A stretch of 64,000 nt of DNA. Origin: Primulina eburnea (taxonomy: Eukaryota; Streptophyta; Magnoliopsida; Lamiales; Gesneriaceae). Where the stretch lies: positions 24,672,069 to 24,736,068 of the forward strand of contig NC_133104.1 of NCBI RefSeq assembly GCF_022965805.1, written 5' to 3'. Below are positions 32,883 to 44,322 of this stretch, one piece after another. The first letter of the stretch is position 1; each line of letters starts with the position of its first letter. The notes below the pieces were generated by a model that had not been told where the DNA came from, did no database searches, and saw nothing but the letters and a program-made list of their open reading frames with translations. Both the position numbers and the translations under genes were made by a program.

Positions 32883-34680
32883 CAGACAGTTGGCCAGCCT
32901 CCTAGACAGCAGGCCAGAGTATTTGCTTTGACCGAGGAGTAGGCTCAGGAAGCACTAGATGATGATGTTGCAGGTAACTGATTTGTTTGATTATCTTGCA
33001 TATGTATTGAGGGATATCGGTGCTTCACATACTTTTATTTCTGAAAGATTTGCATTGATGCATGCATTATCTGTTGAGTCCCTAATTACTGTAGTATTTG
33101 TTTCTTTCCCTTTGGGAAAATATCTTGTATCAGCGATTTCTGTTAGATCTTGTATACTACAGTAGGATAAGAATGAGATCGAGTTAGATTGTGTGGTAGA
33201 TGGTATTGTACTGGTGTTCTCTGATTTTGGAACTGCATTACTGATATTGATATGCTGATCTAGTACAGAGCTACCATAGATGAATTCCAGAAGATGGTGA
33301 GAAACAGACCTGAGATGACCAAGAGATGAATATTGTACGATAAGAATTCTAGACTGAGAATTTCTTTGATATTCGTACTAGCTATGACTCGATTATTACA
33401 GAAAGGAGTAGAGTAACTCCTTATGTATTCAGTTGATTTACTGAAGTTGAGTCTATCATTGGCTGATTTACCAATGCTAAGAAAGTTCTTGATGTTTTCT
33501 TTGATAAGACTTCATATCTGATTCCAATCAGAGAGATTGATTTTAGCTTTGAGTTGATATCAGAAACTGCTGAAATGTTGAATCCTGTTTGAGACAGAGT
33601 GCATTCAGGATGTGTTATATCTGAAGATGAGATATTTGTTGATTTTAACAGAGTTAAACCGTGATTAGTCAGCCGAGGTTGACATCGGTGTCAGACATTG
33701 AGGTTTATGAGTTTAGCAGATTCGTATCAATGAGATTAGATATGACAGAGTTTGGACAGAAATGTCTAAATTACGGACAGATAAAAATAGAAAGAGAAAA
33801 ACCAAGAGATTGGTTATATAACTTGGCGGTTCCTGAATGGAAATGAGATTACATTTCCAGGGATATCGTGAAGAAGTTACTACATTTCTTTCGGAATTGA
33901 GTATTGATTGAGTTAGGAATGACAGACTGACCCAGTCTGTGAGTGCTAACTCGTACATGAAGATGTACAAATATGATATATTATTGAGATTCTGTCAGAA
34001 AAGTGATTAGATTACACGGAGTGTTGAGAGTTGATTATATTTGACCGTGATTTTGGGTTGATTTTGCACGTGTGATAGAATGTAATCATATCTGAATACT
34101 GAATAGTATTCACTACCTGATGGACAGTCAGAGTGGATTATCCAGATTTCGGAGGATATGCTGAAAGCTATAATGCTTGATTTTAACACTGAATGGCAAG
34201 ATTCATTGCCATTTTGTGAGTTTTCGTACAACAACGACTATCAAACGAGTATTGAGATAACTCCTTTTGAAGCGTTGTACGAAAAGATATATGGATCCTC
34301 TCTTTATTGAAATGATATCTCTGAGGTTCTTGAGTTTGGATCTGAAATGATCAGAGATATGACTGAAAAGATGAAGCTAATTCAGAAGAAAATGAACACA
34401 GCTCATAATAAATAGACTGAATATGCCAATGTCGGACGATGACTGTTGATATTTGAGACCAAAGATCGAATATATCTTTGATTGAGATCAACAGATTCGA
34501 TAACAGCTAATAGTGTTGAGTTGTTACGAACTGTTGGTTGATATATATACAGATGTTGTATATCCAACATTATGAGATTGATTCGAACAGAGTTATGTCG
34601 AGTGGTATTATGATATTATATACATTTATTCTGATATATCTGAAATGATTACTTGCGAGTTCGAGGACGAACTCAGATCT
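32883..34680 (+). pseudogene. Gypsy B pol remnant (protease, integrase pieces)
   Basis: Starts QTVGQPPRQQARVFALTEE then a stop codon. A protease remnant with DIGASHTFISERFALMHAL (about 33015-33070) has the active-site Thr changed (DTGAS to DIGAS). Most of RT and RNase H between about 33500 and 33700 is deleted. Integrase pieces include CLNYGQIKIEREKP (zinc finger with the second Cys of CLNC changed to Tyr), VPEWK followed by a stop codon, a stretch near 34100-34270 with the GQSEW and SYNNDYQTSIEITPFEALY positions, and SEMIRDMTEKMKLIQKKMN. Many stops and frameshifts: far more damaged than expected from its nearly identical LTRs, so it was probably already defective when inserted. Confidence 0.85.
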
Positions 34681-34694
34681 AAGGGGGGGAGAAA
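34681..34694 (+). promoter_or_regulatory. Gypsy B polypurine tract
   Basis: AAGGGGGGGAGAAA directly before the 3' LTR. GAGTTCGAGGACGAACTC, the shared hairpin, lies just upstream (about 34656-34673). Confidence 0.88.
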
Positions 34695-34821
34695 TGTAAT
34701 GCCCGAGATTTTGATTTTTATAATCCGGGATGATTTTTGGATTAATTAATGTAATTATAGACGGAACGAATCAGACCGGGAGAACCGAAAGAAGGTTGGA
34801 TATTATGCGTGAAGAAGGGCC

Positions 34822-35120
34822 CCGCGCACATGCGCGATGAGTATGGGCGCACATGCGCGAGGAAGACAGAACCCTGCGCGCACATGCGCGAACTGAATGC
34901 GCGCACATGCGCGGAACGTCCAGAATGGTTGGTGCACATGCGCCGAAACATGGCGCGCATATGCGCGAGGGGGCGCGCACATGCGCGACGAGATAGCGCG
35001 CATATGCGCGAGGGGGCGCGCACATGCGCGACGAGATAGCGCGCATATGCGCGCGAGGATGAATCGTCGAGGCAGTAGGTCTCGCGCATATGCGCGAGAA
35101 TATGCGCGCATATGCGCGAG
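34822..35120. repeat. GCGCANNTGCGC palindrome array (B, 3' LTR)
   Basis: Twelve copies, two more than the 5' LTR, owing to an exact 43-bp tandem duplication (34953-34995 and 34996-35038), each unit holding one CATATG and one CACATG palindrome. Confidence 0.92.
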
Positions 35121-35441
35121 AGGATTTGTGGCAAAATTTTGGGAAGACACGTATGAATTACATGCAATATATATATATATATATGTAACTTCGAAAATTG
35201 CCTTCGGAATTGGTAAGAGACAGAAACGAGGGTCGAAATTTTGGAAAGAAAATCCTTACGCCTTTTGTGAGAAATCCGTCCGTCCGATTTTGAATCCGAC
35301 TGCGGTACTGTATTCCTATCGACGTAGGCTACAACTGGACGTAAGTTTTGCTACGTTTTGATATGTTTTGAAATTATGGTATTGTCAGAATCTGATATGA
35401 TTCATATATGATGTTCTTGGCATGTTAGACATCGTATAATC

Positions 35442-36123
35442 CAATGTTTTCAAAACCGGACCGGACCGGCCGGTTGGACCGGTTCAACCGCGAACCGGCC
35501 TCCAGACCGGTCCGGACATAAATAAAAACCCGGAAAACAGGTTTAACCGGAAAAAGCCGGTTAAAACCCGGTTCAACCGGAAAAATCGGAAACCGGCCGG
35601 TCTTCAGGAACCGGCCGGGTCTGTGAAATTATAAAAAAATTGCCCAGAGATCGGTGACGGTTATTTCAAAAACCGTCGCTATATAGCGACGGTTAAGAAT
35701 AACCGTCGCTATTTAGCGACGGTTTTTTTCAAACCGTCGCTAAATAGCGACGGTTTTTGCAACTAGAAACTTTTTTTTATAAGAAACTTGATGTTTGCTA
35801 CTTTTTTTATAATTAATCTTGATGTTTACTTGGGCACTTAAACTTGGTCATCACTATTTGGTTACATGTTATGTGTAATTTGGATTTTTGAATTTGAAAA
35901 GTGATGTTTATTTTGATATTTGTTGTAATTTTCATCTTAAAAATTAAATAAAAACTATAAAAACATAAATAATCAATATTTTACTATTTTATTTATTATA
36001 TAAAATAAATAAAATATTAATTTTATTGATCCGGTTCGACCGTCCGGTGGAACCGATTGAACCGGTTGAACCATTTTTTAAGGCTTGACCGGTTCGATTA
36101 ACGGTCCGGTTATAAAAACACTG
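35442..36123. mobile_element. hAT-like MITE
   Basis: 682 bp, flanked by an 8-bp TSD GTATAATC (35434-35441 and 36124-36131). Terminal inverted repeats are CAATGTTTTCAAAACCGGAC and CAGTGTTTTTATAACCGGAC (about 17 of 20). The 5' LTR of B gives the empty site at about 28359-28366. An 8-bp TSD and CARTG ends are typical of hAT. The interior is rich in ACCGGTT-type words near both ends and carries the AGCGACGGTT module at 35651-35757. No transposase. Confidence 0.9.
35651..35757. repeat. AGCGACGGTT palindrome module in hAT-like MITE
   Basis: Alternating GCGACGGTT and AACCGTCGC arms, three near-perfect hairpins separated by ATATA/ATTTA spacers. Same module as 12184-12372. Confidence 0.85.
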
Positions 36124-39100
36124 GTATAATCGAAACCGGACTGAGAAATAGATACCATAGGAAATTGTTATGATTTTTAGAGTTGAGTTGAATAAGAATT
36201 GATATCCAGATTGAGTGATTATCGAGTATAAGACGTTAGAATGGATATCTGCCTGATATGGTATTGCTGGATATATTGAAATTATGACATTATGTTATTG
36301 AAACAGAATTTGATTAAATTCTGATTATATCCGGTATTAATTGAGTGGTGTATTGATACCGTACCCTCGATATTGTTATTGTCAGACTGAGTATTGACAG
36401 GCTTGGGGTTCGAGACTTCGACAGAGTAAGAGTATCAGAAAGAAAGGTATAAATTAATGTTGTGTCGGGATTGCACAACTCGAGGGAGGTTTGACTCGAG
36501 TTTCCCTAAATCACATACTTAGTTTATTACATTGATATTTGTAATTGATGAGATTGATGTTTGTAGGCTATTGATTCATAGCCACTGCATGTATTGATTA
36601 CTGAGTCGTTGAGTCATGGGCTGATTCGCCTAGTCACCGGCTGATTCGTCTGGTTATTGACTGATTCGTCTAAACTTAAGCTGATTCGCTTAATTACAGG
36701 CTGATTCGTCTGGTTATTGGCTGATTCGCCTAATTCTTGAGTGATTCGTCAATTCTGCGGTTGATTCGCCCAGACACTGATATATGAATTATATCGATGC
36801 CGTTTAGGGATTGATTCATTCCTATCGACTGAGATTCGATATAATTACCTATATCCAGACATCGGGATCCCTAGGTTAGAGTTGAGTCGAGTCTGAGACG
36901 ACGCGTCAGTGGAGTCGAGTCTGAGACGACGCGTCGGTTGAGTTGAGTCTGATACGACATGTTGATTTACATTATTTATATCATTCATGATTATTGAATG
37001 TTTGATATTGATTTATGTTTCTGATTTGAGACATGTTATGAGTAATTCTTATATGCTTTCGTATATGCTTTTATATGATTGCATGTGTACATTGTTTATA
37101 CTGGGATATTTATATCTCACCGGAGTTATCCGGCTGTTGTCTTGTATTGTATGTGTGCATGACAACAGGTGGGGCTGGATCAGGGTCAAGAAGAGGATGA
37201 GAGAAGATTAGATAGCGTGGAGATCCGGGCTTCGAAGCAACATAGGATTCAGTACTGATGTGTAGTTGAACCTAGTTGAATTCTTGTAGATAACACAAGA
37301 TTTGCATGTTCATGTTTAATATGTAATTTGAGTAAATTACATTACGTTTCGCTTTGTATTTTAAAAAAAAATTTAGACCTTGTTTTATAAGTGAGTAATT
37401 AGTCCCAATAATGATTAAGAACTTGATTAGCATCCGGGTCCTCACAATGGCATTGGAAATACGATCTTCGGGGCTCCCTCTGGGGCCTTTTCCCATAAAT
37501 GGTCTCCCTCTGGGGCCTTCTCCCCTCACGACATATCCAATCACATTCATCACATTCGTATTCGTATCAACGAAAACACGATCGTCGGGCTCCCACTGGG
37601 ACCATAACCCTCACGATATTTCCAACATATTGTAGTAGTCACAATCCCTTCACGTCCTTCAACATGTTATCATCATTTAATAAAAACATGCATATAATAT
37701 CATTTTTATTTTGAAACCAAGCATGCAACATGTCTTTTAAATGTCCATATTTAAATCATAAAAATCATAGACATTTAAAAATCGTAACCTAACATATTAA
37801 AAATCATAAACATCCATGAACATTTTAAAATAAACAGTTTTACATCATAACTGTTTGAAATAAACATTTAAAATAAACGTTTTAGCATATTAAATCATAA
37901 AACATTAAACATATTAACGTCTTAAAAATCCATAAACATATAGAATTGACATATTAACATATAAGCATCCATAATCATTTAGAATAATCATATTAGCATA
38001 TAAAACAGCATTACGGGCACTGCCATGACGTTTACTAATTTCTAGGTATAAAAAGACCGTTTTACCCCTAGACGTAAAATTTCACGTTTTGACCTTTTCC
38101 TTAATTTCATTGACTCTAACATGTTCCAAATAATTATTTAAGCCTACATGAATTTTCTCATATTTTTATTTGGCTTAATTCGATGACTTTTAAGTAATCT
38201 TTATCTATAACATATTAATTCGTTTTAATCTCGAATTAAATAACACCTTATTATAAAACTCCCAAATTAAAAACATAGACTTATAATAATTATTTAATCT
38301 TAACCCTAATTTTTCATAATTTTATAAGGCATAAAACTAGGCGTTTCAATTAACTTGTTAATTAGCGTTCCGTGCGGCGATTAAATCCCGGATAAATCCA
38401 AAACTCGTTATTTTGATCCCAAATTTTTAACATAGCATTTTTTATGATTTATCCTACCCTTCCAATTCATGAGCCACCCCTGTGGACCCTTGGATTTAAT
38501 TGTAGCTTTATTATTTCTGTTTTTAACCCCTTATTGAACACTCTGAGCCATCTCCTAATTTTCTCGAGCCACGCCCGAGCCGCCTTGAACCAAAACCTAG
38601 CCAACACATCTAGAGACACTACTGTGGAAGAACAGCCCGAAAAACAGCCCCTGGCCCGACCAAAAGCTTGCTGGAAACTCACCCAAAAATCTGCACGTGG
38701 TGTGCATGTGTATCCTAGCACTAGTAGGACTCCTACCCCAACTAGGACACCTCCAAGCCTTAACCACTCGACCCAACCTGAGCCTAACCTTCCCTGGAAC
38801 ACGCCTAGACGATACCCATACCAACCCAAGCCCTTAAACGTGAGCAGCAAACTCCTGAAGCTGGACAGCACCCTCACGCCACCTTGCTGTCATTGAACCT
38901 TCCCCTCGTTTCTGTTGTTAGCCACCTACCCAACGAGCCAATCCCTGAACCAGCTTCTCATGCACCCTCTTAGGACCCTTAGGACCTCACCTAGCCCAGC
39001 CCAAGTCCCCTGGCCGAGCCCCTTTCTCCTCGCACCAGCTTCTGAAACCTGCGCACACTTGCTGCCAATTCTCCGGTAGGAGTCCTTGATGGATAGGACT

Positions 39101-39555
39101 CCTCCCAGCCCACTTATTTCGAACCCTAGCATGATTAAGACCCTACCCTTGACTCCACCTAGGCCATGGCTAGCCCTGGAACCAAGCCAACCCAAGCCTA
39201 GCCAACAACTCATCAAAACCGAGACCTATACACCCCATGACAGCAACTTGCTGCCAGCATGCGTTTTATGATCGTGTGGTGCTTTGTTGGTTATCTAGGA
39301 CTCTAAATACCGTGAAAAATTATGCCTAAACACATCCTATATCATGGCAGCCCTTATATACATGTAAACAACCAAAGTTGGAATCAAAATCATGCTTGAA
39401 AACTCATGGATTGCATAAAAACAACCAAAGTTGGAATCAAAATCATGCTTGAAAACTCATGGATTGCATAAAAACGAAATTTATTCAAGATGTCACTTAT
39501 TTCCCAAACTTTTCTTGCATAAAAATTTAATATGATGTGATGATGGTTTTAAAAG

Positions 39556-39560
39556 GAAGA
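39556..39560. other. Empty site matching the gypsy A insertion
   Basis: AAAAGGAAGAATAGGCG is intact here, while in the left C LTR it is split by A with GAAGA duplicated (17041-17045 and 25784-25788). Confidence 0.92.
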
Positions 39561-40285
39561 ATAGGCGTGCCTTTGCGTATTTTACGCACGAATTCTCGTT
39601 GACGAATCGAAGAACGACGGCGAGACTTTGGCTACAAGTTTTCCTTAAGGCTTCCTCGATCTTTCTCCTCTAAATATGTGGGTGTGTGCACGTGTATTTG
39701 CTGCTGGTGGGGAAGAGTTTTAAAACTCTAGGGTTGTGGGGCGTGTAGAATAGGTTATGGGGTAGGATTTAGTACTTTAAATACTTAAATTAACTCTTCA
39801 AACAAGCTTAGGCCCATGAAAAGATAATTAGGCCCATTAATCTTAATTAGGACTTAATTAAAATAATAAAAATAATTTTGGTACAATAATTTTGTGAATT
39901 TATTAGTCGGGTTGCGAAAACGTTCACATTTTCATTGAAAAACCAATACCCATAAAATTTACGTCCCGACGTATAAAATCACCTCAAAACCCCTTATTTT
40001 CAAAAATAATAAAAAGCATCACCCATATTTTTAAATAATTAAAAACAACTATTTAATAAAAATCATTTTCTATTTTTCAGCCATCGGTCTCCGTTCCTCG
40101 ATCGCAACTCGAATAACCTTTAAAAATATATTTTAATGCAACCATGTAGAAAAATATATTTTAAACATGTAAATATGCACAACATAATTAATTAATTCAA
40201 TTAAAAAATTTAATTAAAATACAGGAGAATTTAATAATTGCATGCATGTGGTTTTCGTGGACTTTTAAATTTTCAGGGCGTTACA

Positions 40286-40669
40286 CAAAACATCTCTTAA
40301 AATCATTGTTCAACAGTAAGTAAAAATCTCCCACGGCCTTGGCAACAACTCTTGCTCCATTTCCCATCCTTAGGAAGGTCTCACCTTCTCTAAGTCTCCT
40401 ACTTTTTCCCATCATCTATAAATCATTACAGAGATGTGAGCCACAGCCGGTATCCAATACCCAAGAAGTAGAGTTAATTGAAATGTTTACTTCAATATAG
40501 AACATATTGTTTCAAGAACTCTTCTGGGCAAGATATTCCCTGCAGTTGCGCCTCCAATGTCCAGGCTTCTTGCAGTGATGACAGATGTCAACAGTCATGT
40601 CAGCCTTCACTGGTATGGCTGCCACAGCGGGAATCGGAGATTGCCTCTTCAAGGGCACGTTCTTCTGCC
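40286..40669 (-). pseudogene. Copia K gag zinc knuckle and protease
   Basis: The minus strand from 40669 gives CHHCKKPGHWRRNC (about 40545-40590), a CX2CX4HX4C nucleocapsid knuckle. VLDTGCGSHLCNDL follows, with the protease DTG at 40446-40454. An in-frame UAG comes directly after it, where a Gln or similar codon is usual. Then come FLRMGNGARVVAKAVGD and LLNNDFKRC, which join the 14172 end of K across TSD CAAAA. At 40667-40671 the copia sequence stops and gypsy D begins, with a few shared bases (TGCCG) at the junction. The N-terminal gag is missing. Confidence 0.88.
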
Positions 40670-41067
40670 GAGCATTTGAGAATTGTACTGAGAACTCTGA
40701 GGGCTAAGAAAGTGTATGCCAAACTGTCGAAATATGAATTCTGGCTGAACAGGTTGTATTTCTGGGTCACATCATATCCGGAGATGGAATTTCTGTTGAT
40801 CCTAGCAAGGTTGAAGTCGTGATCAGTTGGCCAAGACCGACATCTGTGCCAGAGATACGCAGTTTTATAGGTTTGGCAGGATATTATCGATGATTTATTA
40901 AAGATTTCTCGAGTATTGCTGAACATATTACAAAGCTGACTCAGAAGAATGCTCCGTTTGTTTGGTTTGAAGAATGTGAGTCCAATTTCCTTGAATTGAA
41001 GAAGAGGTTGACCAGTGCTCTGGTGTTGACTATCCCGTCAGGTACTGGTGATTTTGTTGTATATTGC
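40670..41067 (+). pseudogene. Gypsy D1 reverse transcriptase fragment
   Basis: It starts [20 protein letters not shown], just after the FIDD box, and continues through the CEFWL-like [15 protein letters not shown] region (frameshifted near 40750) to the thumb and RNase H start, ending at FVVYC where LTR V is inserted. D2 (47120-47526) is the undisturbed counterpart. Confidence 0.85.
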
Positions 41068-41249
41068 TGATAAGTGCAATTTATTGTAATTTTATTACTT
41101 GTTTTTAACTTGGAATTTTGTGATTCTTAAGCAGGTTTGATATGATTTGTTGTTGTTTTTGTTATTGTAGTTTGGAAGTTTAGAATGAGAATTTGGAGTA
41201 GTAAATTGATGAATTAAAAAAGTGCAAAGGATTTTTTTCCCCGAAGCAT

Positions 41250-41287
41250 GACCGCACCCGCGGTCTCCTCAGCACCGCACCCACGGT
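41250..41287. repeat. GACCGCACCCGCGGTC palindromes in LTR V
   Basis: GACCGCACCCGCGGTC (41250-41265) and the degenerate ACCGCACCCACGGT (41274-41287), in the U3 about 95 bp upstream of the TATA box. Confidence 0.75.
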
Positions 41288-41382
41288 TATGCACAGACAG
41301 AAGTCCGGAAATTCTGAAACTTTGTGGACTTCGAATAAAAGTTTATGAAAATGGTGTGCTGCGTGGGGAAGTTTGTCTGGAC

Positions 41383-41390
41383 TATAAAAG
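41383..41390 (+). promoter_or_regulatory. TATA box of LTR V
   Basis: TATAAAAG in a GC-rich context (GGACTATAAAAGGCC), the best TATA box in the window, in LTR sense orientation. Confidence 0.7.
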
Positions 41391-42337
41391 GCCTCTATTA
41401 TTCACCATCTGGGTCATTGGAGAACCAAGGGAAGGAGTGGAGGCTACAAAGAAGAGATTGAAGATCAAGTTCATCCTTAGGAAATCTTTTGCACACTTGT
41501 GGACAGAAATTTCATTGCACTCCAAAACTCTTGTTCTAAGTTCTTCTTTTTTTATTTTTACTTTTATTTGATATATCTTGTTTAAGATTAATGTGTTGTT
41601 GTGTTATTTTTATTATGAACTAATTTTTATTTCTAGAGTAATGATGGAACAAAACTAGAAACCATGCGTTGGGATTTATGATTTATGCTATATAAGTTTT
41701 CCTTATTGTTCATTTGTATTTTTCCAATCTTAATGCTTTCATTTTATTGGCCATATCTTGAATGATTCTTATGTTTATAATTTATCACTTGGAAAAAGAA
41801 ATTTATAAACAAGAAAGGGAAAAATACATCGATAGTATTTATATAGTTCGGGAGGACATATATTGCTATTGAAGCCATTAAAAGAATTTAGTGCTTATTG
41901 TGTTATTTAATTATAGATTGTTGATGGGGACGCTACAATATTTTGTTAGATAATTAGTATCTACTTAGCACTCGGGAGAGGGAGTAGATAATTTAGAATT
42001 CTTGGCTAATGTATAATAAGGACATTTATAATATAGCTACACAAAATAACACATGGTGGATAGTTGCGTGAATTCGGACCTCTAGATCTTTTATTTCATA
42101 GTTATTTGTTATAAAAAGTTTGGTGTTATAATATAATTAAATTTATTTTCAATCTAGTTTTTGGTGAAAACAAATCTGTCAATTGATTATTCTAAATAAA
42201 GTCGAGACTATTTCAATTGCAAGCATTAATATAAATTTAGAAATACATTCCTCATGGGATCGACACTTGTACTAAAAATTACATTTTACTATAACTTGAC
42301 GTCGTGCACTTGCGAGCAATCAAGAAAACACGCAACA

Positions 42338-43075
42338 ATTGCAACGCTTCTCACAAAGGATTGGGGTGTGTTTTGATGCAGCGAGGACATGTGATTGCTT
42401 ATGCCTCGAGACAGTTTAAGCCGCATGAGACTCGATACCCAATTCATGATCTTGAATTGGCAGCCATCGTCTTTGCATTGAAGATATGGCGACATTTTCT
42501 ATACGGGAGAAGTTTGAGATTTATTCTGATCATAAAAGTCTGAAATACATGATTTCACATTCAGAGTTGAATATGAGGCAGCAAAGATGGCTTGATTTGC
42601 TTAAAGACTTTGATTGTGAAATCAAGTACTATCCAGGAAAGTCGAATGCAGCAGCTGATGCACTGAGTCGAAAAGTATGTTCTTTGTCTTTATCGACTAT
42701 TGGTGTTTCAAATTTGATAGAAGATTGATGTTTGTCTGACTTAGTATTTGAGACAGATTGTAGACCACTGAGACTTTATGTTGTTCAAGTCGAACCAGAT
42801 CTGATTTTGAGAATTAAAGCGGCTCAGAAAGTTGATCAGAATGTTCAGAATTCGATATTTATGGTCAGAGCAGGGCATCGATCAGAATATCAGGTACATG
42901 ATGGTGTATTGTCTGTGAATAATTGTCTCGTTCTGCCGAATGTTTCAAATTTTAAACAACAGTTATTGTCAGAAGCGCATAGCAGTCGATTCAGTATTCA
43001 TCCTGGTGGCAGAAAGATGTATAATGATTTGAAAAGAAAGTTTTAATGGAAACAGATGAAAGCTGATATTGCTTA
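42338..43075 (+). pseudogene. Gypsy D1 RNase H and integrase zinc finger
   Basis: It resumes at [20 protein letters not shown] after [23 protein letters not shown] comes next, a 1-nt frameshift near 42500, then [32 protein letters not shown] and [14 protein letters not shown] stops the frame after LIED (about 42726). LRIKAAQKVDQNVQ and HSSRFSIHPGGRKMYNDLK, the zinc-finger start, follow. A further stop codon (UAA) lies near 43043. Confidence 0.88.
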
Positions 43076-43085
43076 ATTTGTATCC

Positions 43086-44225
43086 ATGTGTCTGAATTGC
43101 CAACAGGTAAAAGCCGAGAGAAAGAAACCAGGAGGATTATTACAGAGCTTGTCCATTCCTGAATGGAAATGGGATCTCATTTCCATGGAATTTGTGACGA
43201 AGTTGCCACGTTCCTCCCGAGGTTGTGATGTGATTTGGGTCGTGATTGACAGATTGACCAAATCCGCATGTTTCATTCCGTACAAGATGACGTACCGACA
43301 TGACCAGATGGCAGAGATTTATGTCAGAGAAGTGGTCAGATTGCACGGAGTGCCAAAGTCGATTGTATCAGACCGTGATCCTCGGTTTACTTCGCACTTT
43401 TGGCAGAGTTTACAGCAGGCTCTAGGTTCGAAGTTACATCTGAGTACCGCTTATCATCCTCAGACCGACGGACAGTCAGAGCAGACTATCCAGACATTGG
43501 AGGATATGCTGAGAGCTGTAGTGCTTGATTTTAGCACTAGTTGGCAAGATTCTTTGCCTCTTTGTGATTTTTCGTACAACAACAGATATCAGACGAGTAT
43601 TGAGATGGCTCCTTTTGAGGCGTTGTACGGTAAGAAGTGCAGATCCCCTTTGTATTGGGATGAGATTTCTTAGGTTCCTGAGACTGGACCTGATATGATT
43701 AGAGGGATGACTGAGAAAGTGAAGCTGATCCAGAAGAGAATGAAGACAGCTCAAGACAGACAGGCCAAATATGCCAATGTTCGATGTAGACCATTGGTAT
43801 TTGAGGCAGGAGACCGAGTATTCTTGAATACTTCGCCTTTCAGAGGATTTTTCAGATTTGGCAAGAAAGGGAAGTTGTCTCCACGTTACATTGGGCCGTA
43901 TGAGATTCTCGAGAAGATAGGAGAGCGTGCCTATCGACTCGCTCTACCACCTTCTCTATCTGGAATACATGTTGTCTTTCATGTATCATTATTGAGGAAA
44001 TATCTTCCTGATGCTTCACATGTCATTCAGCCAGACGAGGCAGAACTTGACGAGACACTGAGTTACTTCGAGAAGCCGATCCAGATTCTCGATCGTAAAG
44101 AAAAGCAGCTCAAAACGAATAATATTCCGCTTGTGAAAGTTCAGTGGAGTTGTCACGGCATTGAAGAAGCTACCTGGGAGACTGAATCAGATATGATACA
44201 GAGATTTCCAGAGTTATTTCTTTAA
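43086..44225 (+). pseudogene. Gypsy D1 integrase and chromodomain
   Basis: CLNCQQVKAERKKPGG completes the zinc finger. The catalytic core has SMEFVTKLPRSSRG, in which the first catalytic Asp (DFVTKL in A and D2) is Glu. DVIWVVIDRLTKSACFIPYK, SIVSDRDPRFTSHFWQSLQQ and STAYHPQTDGQSEQTIQTLE follow. The frame ends at UAG after YWDEIS (43672), where D2 reads GAG. The second part, 43695-44225, has GKKGKLSPRYIGPYEILEKI, VFHVSLLRKYLPDASHVIQP and the chromodomain IPLVKVQWSCHGIEEATWE, ending FPELFL before the PPT (44308-44322). Confidence 0.9.
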
Positions 44226-44322
44226 TGTGGGTTTTCTATTCAGCTTCGGTTATACCTTCTTATTGATATGATTTGATTGCCTGTGATTTTGGGGATGAAA
44301 TCGTATCTTAAGGGGGGAGAAA

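Larger units (their letters stand above)
27608..37446 (+). mobile_element. Gypsy B (chromovirus), decayed
   Basis: 5' LTR 27608-29680, PBS 29686-29697, gag from 29959, a heavily deleted pol to 34680, PPT 34681-34694 and 3' LTR 34695-37446. TSD ATGGC lies at 27603-27607 and 37447-37451. LTR ends are TGTAATGCCC and CCCACA or CTCACA. It contains solo LTR S (30974-32882) and a hAT-like MITE (35442-36123). Its gag starts MPPRRIP as in A, but much of RT and RNase H is gone. Confidence 0.92.
34695..37446 (+). repeat. Gypsy B 3' LTR (contains hAT-like MITE)
   Basis: 2752 bp, or about 2062 bp without the MITE and its TSD copy. It differs from the 5' LTR by the 43-bp duplication in the palindrome array, the shorter AT run and scattered substitutions. 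Confidence 0.92.
14173..40285 (-). mobile_element. Element C: giant-LTR, near-empty retrotransposon
   Basis: Two LTRs of about 3.6 kb (after subtracting insertions) enclose a 269-bp interior with a PBS and a PPT but no gene. TSD CAAAA lies at 14168-14172 and 40286-40290. LTR ends are TGAAACGTC and GGCGTTACA on the + strand. Minus-strand orientation is set by the PBS (26765-26780) next to the right-hand LTR and the PPT (26516-26529) next to the left-hand LTR. It must have been mobilised in trans, or it is a deletion derivative. The LTR is the same family as F (54170-57640). Both LTRs host a later gypsy. Confidence 0.9.
26783..40285 (-). repeat. Element C right (5') LTR, split by gypsy B
   Basis: Segments 26783-27607 and 37452-40285 (about 3659 bp). 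It is colinear with the left LTR, with an estimated few per cent divergence, higher than between the LTRs of A. It has a private tandem duplication of 53 bp at 39368-39473 that explains most of its extra length. Confidence 0.88.
41068..42337 (+). mobile_element. Solo LTR V inside D1 RNase H
   Basis: 1270 bp, ends TGATAAGTGC and CGCAACA, TSD ATTGC (41063-41067 and 42338-42342). D2 shows the empty site TATTGCGACGCTTC at 47521-47534. Its 3' part contains GGGATCGACACTTGTAC and TATAACTTGACGTCGTGCAC, related to LTR Z. The ORF at 41248-41571 overlaps the TATA and leader and has no domain. Lineage probably Tat/Athila-like; not certain. Confidence 0.9.

Noticed and set aside
41248..41571. 107-codon ORF spanning the TATA box of LTR V
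   Set aside because: It overlaps promoter and leader of a solo LTR and shows no domain; chance ORF.
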